Part shown: piece after piece, positions 15,385 through 22,251 of the stretch
Numbering within the stretch: the stretch's first letter is position 1
Layout: each line of letters begins with the position of its first letter
Assembly: GCF_041224425.1 (NCBI RefSeq)
Contig: NZ_JBGFGL010000080.1
Coordinates: 310,001-374,000, forward strand
Origin: Psychroserpens sp041224425
Lineage (GTDB): Bacteria; Bacteroidota; Bacteroidia; Flavobacteriales; Flavobacteriaceae
Reading direction: 5' to 3'
DNA: 64,000 nucleotides
The notes under the pieces: generated by a model
The model's input: the letters and a program-made list of their open reading frames with translations, nothing else
Told to the model about the DNA's origin: nothing
Database searches by the model: none
Made by a program: the position numbers and the translations under genes

Positions 15385-17886
15385 CTAAAAGTATAATTTG
15401 ATTACCGCATTGGTTGTAAGACCCAGAGAAAATCTTGAAAACTGGTCAGCTTGGTTATCAGTGTTGATTCTGTAATACTGATTGATGATGTTTTCTTTAT
15501 TGGAGACATTCCAAACTGAGACTCCAATTTCTGAACGAAAAGTGTTACTTATCTTAAATTTATACATTGCTGAAGCATCAATCCGTAAATAGTTATCTAG
15601 CCTTTCAGAATTTGCGGCATCAAAATTCACTTCATTATTTAGGACTTCATTTCCTTCAATGGGAATTGAGGTTGGTTTTCCAGTTCTGTAATTTAAACCT
15701 GCTGATATTTTCCAAGTATCATTGCTGTAGGTGCTTCCAAAAGTAATGGAATGAGTGATGTCAAAATTACTTGGAAATTCTCCTTCAAGAGTTTCAAAAT
15801 TGTAGGTGTTGTCGATATAGGAATAACTCAACCAGCTATCAAAATTCTTAAACTGTTTTCTTAACAAAAACTCAGCTCCATAAGCATCGTAACTTCCTTT
15901 AGCTCTTGTAAACTCGTACTTTGTAGTAAAACTTTGGCTTTGAGTAGTAATACCATCAACTGTTTTATAAAATGCCTTGGCATCCAATAACCATCCTTTG
16001 TTTTTAAAGAGAATCCCTATAGAGGCTTGCTTACTTTTAAGAATAGGAATGCTATCGTTATCGGTAAGTTGCCAACGTCTTTTTTCAATCCCTAAAAAAT
16101 CATTTTGAAAATTAATGATTTGAGATGTGTTTTGGTGTTTAAATTCTCCCAAAGCTTCAATTTCAATATGTTCTCCAATGGCTTTTCGTACATTCAAACG
16201 AGGCTCAACAATAAGCTCATTAAATTCTGAAATATAGTTGACCCTAACACCAACTTTTGCCGAAAAATCATTATTCTCATTCTGAAAATGAATTTGTCCA
16301 AAACCAGCATGTTCTCTTAATACTTCAGAATCTCTACGGACAAAACGAGGTACATCAATATCATTGAGATTTACCACTTCGTTTTCCACTAAGGCATAAC
16401 CGAGTTTGAAATTAAAACGATCCATGTTGTACAAACCTTCAAGTCTTAAGCCTGTTTCAGACACACTATTTTCCTGAAGAAAACGCTGTTGCTGTAAAAT
16501 ATTGGCATTAATAGCTTCTAATAGATATTCGGTATTATAAACACTAAAAACAGTACTTAGGTGTTCTGACCATTGTCTTTGATAATTTAATCCAAAAACC
16601 AGACTGTTTTGTGACACACTGCTTTCTCGGGTTTGCAAGACATTGTTCAACAATGCGGTTTCGTCAAAGGATAGATTATTGTTAATGAGTAAAAAGTTTA
16701 GCCGTATCTTATCTTTATCGGTAGGCGTATAGAGCCAACGTAACGATGTGTCATAAAAATCAAAGTTTTGATTTGAGTTACTAACTTCAGTTGCATTGTC
16801 TGCTACTTCAGTATCCTGTGTAACTCTATCGAAATAAACCTCATATGTAGGAGTTCTCAAAAGATCGTCCAAAGATTTTCGTCCAGCAATTTGTAAAGAT
16901 GATTTGTTCCCTGTCGGAATATTAGCAAAGAGATTAGCATTAATAAAGTTGAGGTCAAAATTGCCACTAAAATCAGATTGCACCTGTTCTTTGGTAGTCA
17001 TATGAATGGTTCCCGAAACGCCATCTGTTAAAGAGACATCACTACCATTATTTATTAATTTAGCAGATTGTGTCATAGACGGATTAAAACTGGATATAAG
17101 TCCGAAAAAATGACCCGATTGATACATTTTGATGTCATCCCAAAGAATTAGGTTTTGGTCATGTGAACCACCTCTGATGTTAATATTCGAAACCGTTTCA
17201 TCTACACTATTCACTCCTGGTAAGGCCTGAACGGTTTGTAGTACATCAGATTCTATAAGACCAGGTAATAAGGTGAATTTTTCATAATCGATAACCGTAC
17301 TTCCTTCTTGTGTTTTATCAATACCTCTCACAAGATAAGCTTTCACAGTTACGGTATTGATATTTTCTTTATGCTCAATCATGCCTAAAGTTTCACAAGA
17401 TTCAAACGAAAAAAATTTGGCTTGTCGTTCAATGGTCTTATAACCTAAAAATCGAATTTGAATAATGTCTTCTAAAGATTGGAGTGCTATTTCAAAATAG
17501 CCATTATCGTCACTTACTGCATAACTGGTTTTGCTACTAATGGTTGCTCCGGAGAGTTTTTCCTGTGTAATCGCATCCTGTAGATAGGCACATATTTCAA
17601 CTATTTTACTAATAGCGATAATGCTTTCTCCTAGTTTGGAAAATACAAGCTTGGTTTGACTTTCTAGATTTTTGATTTTGGCGTTCAGGCTCCAATCCGT
17701 TTTTGGAGGAATGACATAAATAGCATCCAAACTACCACTTTCATAATTGAAAGTGACCTCATGAATGGAACTGATCTCATTCAAAACCGTGACAATTGGT
17801 TGCTTTTCCTGTTCACTTTGTCCGAAACTTAAGAAACAGCAGAAAAGACCAAAGTAAAGTAATACTAAGGTTTTAGTTGGAAGCAT
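15385..17886 (-). CDS. FecA-like TonB-dependent signal-transducing receptor
   Basis: 833 residues with a signal peptide (to about 22, SFGQ). Order: an STN-type signalling domain (about 30-92, VTVLNEISSIHEVTFNYESG onward), a carboxypeptidase-regulatory-like beta domain (about 96-170, AYLQDAITQEKLSGATISS), a plug (about 190-300, with VLQTVQALPGVNSVDETVSNINIRGG) and a 22-strand-type barrel ending KLYF. The STN domain, which contacts anti-sigma factors, and the adjacent sigma/fecR genes point to a transducer that reports ligand binding. No SusD partner gene is present. The start overlaps fecR by 14 nt. The ligand is unknown. Confidence 0.92.
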   Translation of the reverse strand: MLPTKTLVLLYFGLFCCFLSFGQSEQEKQPIVTVLNEISSIHEVTFNYESGSLDAIYVIPPKTDWSLNAKIKNLESQTKLVFSKLGESIIAISKIVEICAYLQDAITQEKLSGATISSKTSYAVSDDNGYFEIALQSLEDIIQIRFLGYKTIERQAKFFSFESCETLGMIEHKENINTVTVKAYLVRGIDKTQEGSTVIDYEKFTLLPGLIESDVLQTVQALPGVNSVDETVSNINIRGGSHDQNLILWDDIKMYQSGHFFGLISSFNPSMTQSAKLINNGSDVSLTDGVSGTIHMTTKEQVQSDFSGNFDLNFINANLFANIPTGNKSSLQIAGRKSLDDLLRTPTYEVYFDRVTQDTEVADNATEVSNSNQNFDFYDTSLRWLYTPTDKDKIRLNFLLINNNLSFDETALLNNVLQTRESSVSQNSLVFGLNYQRQWSEHLSTVFSVYNTEYLLEAINANILQQQRFLQENSVSETGLRLEGLYNMDRFNFKLGYALVENEVVNLNDIDVPRFVRRDSEVLREHAGFGQIHFQNENNDFSAKVGVRVNYISEFNELIVEPRLNVRKAIGEHIEIEALGEFKHQNTSQIINFQNDFLGIEKRRWQLTDNDSIPILKSKQASIGILFKNKGWLLDAKAFYKTVDGITTQSQSFTTKYEFTRAKGSYDAYGAEFLLRKQFKNFDSWLSYSYIDNTYNFETLEGEFPSNFDITHSITFGSTYSNDTWKISAGLNYRTGKPTSIPIEGNEVLNNEVNFDAANSERLDNYLRIDASAMYKFKISNTFRSEIGVSVWNVSNKENIINQYYRINTDNQADQFSRFSLGLTTNAVIKLYF

Positions 17887-18781
17887 TCGTTATAATAATC
17901 TCATTATTATCTTCCATTACATAGGATAAGTTAAGAGGATTGGTAATAGATTTAAGGGCATTGTCTAAATCTTGATGTTCAAAGGCACCAGTGAAATTTA
18001 AGTCTGGATTGCCTTTGTAAGTTATGGTTACTTCAAAATGTTTTTCAAGTTCAGCTATGACGTCTGCAACCGAAGCATTTTGAAATTCACTTCTGTTTTT
18101 AAGCCAATAAGGCTTTGATACAACAACTATCGACTCTTTTTCGTGACCAGCAATAAAAGTTATTTCCGAACCTGCTGGTAGTTTTTTGACGGTATTGTTA
18201 TAGCTTACCTGAACCAGGCCTTCATAACAGGAAACCTTAAAAATGCTATCTCTTGATAACACATTGAATTCTGTACCCAAAACACTTACGGTTCCGTAAT
18301 TGGTATTGACATCAAAACGTTGACCTTTCTCCACATCAAAAAAAGCTTCTCCATCAAGTTCTAATTCTCTTTTCTCACTCCAGCTATTTTTGTTGTAAAC
18401 TAATTCCGATAGTTGGTTCAACTCAACCAAAGAGTTATCAGGAAGTGTAACTTTTGTCGTTTCACTAGCTAGAGTTTGTATGTTGGCTTCTTGATTATAG
18501 AATAGTGTGAAGTAAAGTCCGAGAGCTACAACAATCACACTGGCAATTTTCAATAATGGATTGAACCAATGTAGTTTTCGAACAGGTTTTTTATGGTTTT
18601 CATAACGTGCCTTAAACGTTTCAAAATCATTCAATTGGGTGTGGTTTGAGGCTTTGAAATGTTGGGCATAATCTACAATAAAGGAATTGAAGTCGGCATC
18701 ATCCAATTGTTGGAAGGCTTTCTTTTCTTCTGCAGACAGCTCGTTTTTTAACCATTTTTCTATCAATTCATCTTTCTTCAT
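17873..18781 (-). CDS. FecR-family anti-sigma factor
   Basis: 302 residues. The N-terminal cytoplasmic region (about 1-70, KKDELIEKWLKNELSAEEKKAF) would bind the sigma factor. A single transmembrane helix lies near 73-92 (IASVIVVALGLYFTLFY), followed by a periplasmic FecR domain (VTLPDNSLVELNQLSEL, GEAFFDVEKGQRFDV, GTEFNVLS) and a C-terminal DUF4974 domain that receives the signal from the receptor's STN domain. The 47-bp gap to the sigma gene holds one copy of the TCAGGAGA-N12-GTTGTTA motif, so fecR and the receptor gene probably form an operon driven by the sigma factor they control. Confidence 0.95.
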   Translation of the reverse strand: MKKDELIEKWLKNELSAEEKKAFQQLDDADFNSFIVDYAQHFKASNHTQLNDFETFKARYENHKKPVRKLHWFNPLLKIASVIVVALGLYFTLFYNQEANIQTLASETTKVTLPDNSLVELNQLSELVYNKNSWSEKRELELDGEAFFDVEKGQRFDVNTNYGTVSVLGTEFNVLSRDSIFKVSCYEGLVQVSYNNTVKKLPAGSEITFIAGHEKESIVVVSKPYWLKNRSEFQNASVADVIAELEKHFEVTITYKGNPDLNFTGAFEHQDLDNALKSITNPLNLSYVMEDNNEIIITNASN

Positions 18782-18801
18782 GAGATGGGTATTTTATAGT
18801 A

Positions 18802-18828
18802 TAACAACTTCAATTGTATTTCTCCTGA
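18802..18828 (-). promoter_or_regulatory. ECF motif copy 1, upstream of fecR
   Basis: On the minus strand: TCAGGAGA, 12 bp, GTTGTTA. It begins directly after the sigma-factor stop codon and ends 20 bp before the fecR ATG. It agrees with copies 2 and 3 at every base of both boxes and in the 12-bp spacer length. It would give autogenous control of fecR and the receptor gene. Confidence 0.8.
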
Positions 18829-19353
18829 TTATTTTTTTCGAAATGCTTCAAGTTTTTCTTTTAGAACACTAAACGCACTATAAATTCGATACTCTACCAC
18901 TTTTTGTGTGACGTTTAGCATTTCAGCAATTTCCTTATGGGTTTTGCCTTCTACTTTACTTAGTAAAAACGCAACACGCTGTTCTTCTGAAAGTGATTCC
19001 AAGACCTTTTGGTAACGTTCGGCAAATTGCTCCTTTTCTAAAATAAATTCAGGCGTTTCGTAAGTGTATTTTTTCGGACTTTCCTGTTGGTGTTTGAGAA
19101 CTACCTTTTGGTGTTTGAGCTCATTTAGAACTAGATTATTAGCTACTGTAAAAAGGAATGATTTGGCTTTAGAAAAATTTACAGTCTTGCAGTTGTCCCA
19201 TAACTTGATAAAGGCTTCCTGTGCTTTATCATCTACATTAATTTGTGAGCCAAACTTGTAATATAAAAAGTTGTGCAAGTCTTGTCCGAGACTTTTATAT
19301 AAGCGTTCAAAAACGCGTTCCTCACAAATATGTTCTGGGAGATCGTTGTTCAC
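18829..19353 (-). CDS. ECF RNA polymerase sigma factor (FecI-like)
   Basis: 174 residues. Region 2 (LHNFLYYKFGSQINVDDKAQEAFIKLWDN) and region 4 (LEKEQFAERYQKVLESLSEEQRVAFLLSKVEGKTHKEIAEMLN) are present, with a short linker and no region 3, as in extracytoplasmic-function sigma factors. The start is GTG at 19351-19353; an in-frame TGA lies two codons upstream and no ATG occurs before region 2, so GTG is the best choice. No copy of the repeated promoter motif precedes this gene, so its basal transcription probably uses the housekeeping sigma factor. Confidence 0.95.
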   Translation of the reverse strand: MNNDLPEHICEERVFERLYKSLGQDLHNFLYYKFGSQINVDDKAQEAFIKLWDNCKTVNFSKAKSFLFTVANNLVLNELKHQKVVLKHQQESPKKYTYETPEFILEKEQFAERYQKVLESLSEEQRVAFLLSKVEGKTHKEIAEMLNVTQKVVEYRIYSAFSVLKEKLEAFRKK

Positions 19354-19400
19354 AAATCATAATTTGTATCTAAAATAGCACATTTTTTTTGAGAATTGTA

Positions 19401-19427
19401 TCAGGAGATTTTAACGCCAGGTTGTTA
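19401..19427 (+). promoter_or_regulatory. ECF motif copy 2, upstream of the coiled-coil gene
   Basis: TCAGGAGA, 12 bp, GTTGTTA, followed by GATAA. It lies 29 bp before the ATG at 19457, in the divergent region shared with the sigma gene. Over a 32-base stretch it matches copy 3 at 24 positions, with the agreement concentrated in the two boxes. Confidence 0.8.
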
Positions 19428-19456
19428 GATAAGAAAGTGTCTCTAAAAATTTATAA

Positions 19457-19771
19457 ATGGGATACTATTCTTTTAATGACTTATCTATGGCTAATACACA
19501 AAAGATAACTAATTGTAATAATTTGAAAAAGACCACCCAATTAGTGTACCAATTATCAGAATTGAAAAAAGAGGAATTGGAGGTGTATGAACAAAAAATC
19601 AGACATCTTCAAGATCAATTAAAAATAAACCCTCAAAGTTCTGTGATAAGGTACAAGCTTCAAATGGCAAAATTACGTTACCGACAGTTGATGAAAACCG
19701 CTAAAGGGCTACAGCAATTAGAACAAAAAATAGAATTTTTAAATATTTTTTCAGGAGAATCCAAAACCTAG
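19457..19771 (+). CDS. Small coiled-coil protein of the ECF regulon
   Basis: 104 residues, no signal peptide or membrane segment. Residues about 28-95 are predicted coiled coil with regular Leu/Ile spacing (LVYQLSELKKEELEVYEQKIRHL, then MAKLRYRQLMKTAKGLQQLEQKIEFL). I recognise no family. The A-rich leader favours the ATG at 19457; an alternative ATG is at 19487. The gene carries its own copy of the ECF motif upstream, and another copy overlaps its last codons and drives the next gene. A cytoplasmic regulatory or scaffold role for the signalling unit is possible but unproven. Confidence 0.7.
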   Translation: MGYYSFNDLSMANTQKITNCNNLKKTTQLVYQLSELKKEELEVYEQKIRHLQDQLKINPQSSVIRYKLQMAKLRYRQLMKTAKGLQQLEQKIEFLNIFSGESKT

Positions 19772-19777
19772 TTGTTA
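19751..19777 (+). promoter_or_regulatory. ECF motif copy 3, upstream of the acidic lipoprotein gene
   Basis: TCAGGAGA, 12 bp, GTTGTTA, followed by TATAA. The first 21 bases overlap the final codons and stop of the coiled-coil gene, so the promoter is embedded in coding sequence. It ends 46 bp before the ATG at 19824. Confidence 0.8.
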
Positions 19778-19823
19778 TATAAATAAACACAACAGAAGAC
19801 AGAATTAATTTAAACCAATAATT

Positions 19824-21626
19824 ATGAAAACCCAAAGTAAATCCATTTATCTATTCTTAAGCCTCGCAATTATGCTGCTCATAGCATCTTGTAGAACGGA
19901 AGACGACTTAAGTATTGACCCTCCAGCCGACGAAAACATCGAAGCTGATTCTGCTGTTGCGCAACTCATGAGTAGAACGGCATTCAATGATGGTTCTTAT
20001 GATAACATTATTGATTATGCTAGTTGTGTAAGTGTTGAATTACCGGTTACTGTGACTGTAAATGGCATTGAACTCACCATTACTGATGATAGTGGTTATC
20101 AAGACATTGAAGATATTATCGACTTATTTGATGACGATGTAGATTCTGTTGTCATCACGTATCCAATCACCATAGTGCTATCAGATTATTCAACTGTTAT
20201 GGTCAATTCAGATTCAGAATTGGCGGCACTTACAGTCAATTGTGTAGGTGATAATATCGATGATGATGATATTGAGTGTATCGATTTTCAATATCCAATT
20301 ACAGCGTCTGCTTTTGATGAAAACAATGAATTGATTCTTACCATCACCATCAACAATGACAATGAAATGTACAATTTTATTGATGATTTAGATGATTACG
20401 CTGCGGTGACTATCAACTTCCCAATTACGGTGATTTTTGCTGATGATAGTACACAAACCATAAATAGTATTCAAGAATTGGCTATGGCTATTGAAGATGC
20501 TGATGATACTTGTGACGAAGACGACGATAACGATTTTAACGATGATGATTGTGACAATTGTACCACAGACTTACTATCTGATACGCTTACGCAATGTCCA
20601 AATTGGTATATAGATGATTTAGAGCGCAATGATGATGACCTTGAAGATAATTACTCTGGATATCTGTTTTCCTTCAATGCAGATAATACGGTAATGGTAT
20701 CATGGAATAATGGTGCTCAAACCGAAAGTGGCACATGGAGCGCCAGTGGTTCTGGAAATAACATCTCTTTCGATATCAGTATTCCTGGTTTTGATGATGT
20801 AAATGATTCTTGGATTCTTCATGAAATAGAAAATGATGATGATGACGAGTTGGAAGTTAATTTTAGAATTGGTGACGATGATGAATTGGAATTTAAAAGC
20901 AATTGTTCGGGTAATGGAAATATTGATGATTCAGCTTTGGTAAACGCCTTAACTAATGGTGACTGGTATGTAACTTACTTTTTTGATGATACCGATGAAA
21001 CGGCAGATTTTTCTGATTATGTTTTCAACTTTGCCTCAGATAATACAGCCACAGCCACAGATTCAAGTGGATCTACCAATGGTATTTGGGCGAGCACCTC
21101 TGGAGACACAACGCCTCTTGGTTTGATCTTAAACTTTGGAACCAGTATCCCTTTAGATGAATTAGAAGATGATTGGGATGTTTTAGAGGTTACCAATGAC
21201 ATCATTAGACTAAAGGATATTAGTGGAGGCGATGGTTCGGAAGACTTCCTGACTTTTGAAAGAACCCCTTTTGAAGGTGGTAATGGGAATGATGATTTGG
21301 TAAATATCCTTTCAGATGGGTTATGGATTGTGGCATCCTATATTGAAGATTCAGATAATCAAACCGGAAATTACACTGGTTATGAACTGGATTTTGATAG
21401 TGGTGGAACAGTTACTGCATCCAACGGAAGCAACACTAACAATGGAACGTGGTCGGTTTTCAGTAATGGTAATGAAGTGATGCTAGACTTTGGAACTGAT
21501 ATGCCATTCCAAGAATTTAATGACGATGACTGGGACGTGATCTCCTCATCAGATACCGAAGTGGTGCTTCAAGATGTCAGTGGTGGCGGAGGCGGAACCG
21601 ATACCTTAACCCTTCAAAAATTATAA
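19824..21626 (+). CDS. Large acidic repeat lipoprotein, probably surface-exposed
   Basis: 600 residues. The signal peptide ends LLIASC (Cys23), followed by RTEDD, an acidic stretch like the flavobacterial lipoprotein export signal. Two homologous beta domains follow, about 68-140 and 152-230, each bounded by Cys and carrying PVT/PIT motifs and a D-x-ST-x-x-(V/I)NS segment. After a linker that is nearly all Asp/Glu/Asn/Cys (230-248) come three longer repeats, about 251-370, 375-487 and 495-600, of lipocalin-like pattern: an LS/LTNG(D)W start, a D-x-(S/T)GY/DY-x-(F/L)-x-F strand, a GTW/GIW strand and a final FLTFER/TLTLQKL strand. The strong negative charge may bind calcium. No catalytic motif is seen; the function is unknown. 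It has its own ECF promoter motif. Confidence 0.85.
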   Translation: MKTQSKSIYLFLSLAIMLLIASCRTEDDLSIDPPADENIEADSAVAQLMSRTAFNDGSYDNIIDYASCVSVELPVTVTVNGIELTITDDSGYQDIEDIIDLFDDDVDSVVITYPITIVLSDYSTVMVNSDSELAALTVNCVGDNIDDDDIECIDFQYPITASAFDENNELILTITINNDNEMYNFIDDLDDYAAVTINFPITVIFADDSTQTINSIQELAMAIEDADDTCDEDDDNDFNDDDCDNCTTDLLSDTLTQCPNWYIDDLERNDDDLEDNYSGYLFSFNADNTVMVSWNNGAQTESGTWSASGSGNNISFDISIPGFDDVNDSWILHEIENDDDDELEVNFRIGDDDELEFKSNCSGNGNIDDSALVNALTNGDWYVTYFFDDTDETADFSDYVFNFASDNTATATDSSGSTNGIWASTSGDTTPLGLILNFGTSIPLDELEDDWDVLEVTNDIIRLKDISGGDGSEDFLTFERTPFEGGNGNDDLVNILSDGLWIVASYIEDSDNQTGNYTGYELDFDSGGTVTASNGSNTNNGTWSVFSNGNEVMLDFGTDMPFQEFNDDDWDVISSSDTEVVLQDVSGGGGGTDTLTLQKL

Positions 21627-21656
21627 TTGCTAACAAAATTTTTAAAAACAAGTATT

Positions 21657-22142
21657 ATGAAACGAGTATTTTTTTACGGACTCTTATTAATGTTGAATTT
21701 TTCCTTAATGTCATCTATGTGCTCTAGCGATGACGACGATAATAGCCCAAACGACAACAGCCAACAAATAGCACAAATACAAAATACAGCAGAGTCAGGA
21801 ACCTGGAGAATCACAAACTTTGTCGATTCAGGACAAAATGAAACCTCAGATTTCACGGGCTATAACTTTAGCTTCAATTCTGATGGAACATTGGTAGCTA
21901 CCAATGGTTCAAATACGGTTTCGGGAACCTGGTCCGTTACAGATGACAGTAATAGCAGTGACGATAGTAGTAGTGATGATGATATTGATTTCAACATCTT
22001 TTTCCCAGTTCCAGAGAGTAATAATTTTGAAGATCTCAACGATGATTGGGATATCGTAACTACTTCCTCTAATACAATTGAACTTATCGATATCAGTGGA
22101 GGAAACGGCGGAACCGATTTTCTCACTTTTGAAAGAAATTAA
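21657..22142 (+). CDS. Small acidic lipoprotein, single-repeat paralogue of the preceding gene
   Basis: 161 residues from the ATG at 21657; the longer ORF adds ten unneeded codons. The lipobox ends MSSMC (Cys22), directly followed by SSDDDDN, a strong match to the Bacteroidota surface-lipoprotein export signal (Ser plus acidic run). The mature part contains one copy of the lipocalin-like repeat of the 600-residue neighbour: SGTWRITNFVDSGQNETSDF, a GTW strand, an acidic Ser/Asp insert and ISGGNGGTDFLTFERN at the end. It starts 30 bp after the neighbour stops, so both are one transcript. Likely a surface partner or duplicate of the large lipoprotein. Confidence 0.85.
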   Translation: MKRVFFYGLLLMLNFSLMSSMCSSDDDDNSPNDNSQQIAQIQNTAESGTWRITNFVDSGQNETSDFTGYNFSFNSDGTLVATNGSNTVSGTWSVTDDSNSSDDSSSDDDIDFNIFFPVPESNNFEDLNDDWDIVTTSSNTIELIDISGGNGGTDFLTFERN

Positions 22143-22204
22143 ATAGTGTTAGTTTATAATAATCAATTTTCCCTCAATTGCCCCATTAAAATTGATTAAT
22201 AGCA

Positions 22205-22241
22205 GTCGGCCATGATTATTTAAATCATGGCTGACTTTTTT
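22205..22241. terminator. Terminator between the acidic lipoprotein and pbpC
   Basis: Stem GTCGGCCATGATT / AATCATGGCTGAC with one G-T wobble, loop ATTTA, followed by TTTTTT. It ends the ECF-regulated lipoprotein transcript just before the converging pbpC gene. Confidence 0.85.
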
Positions 22242-22251
22242 ATGAGTCTCA

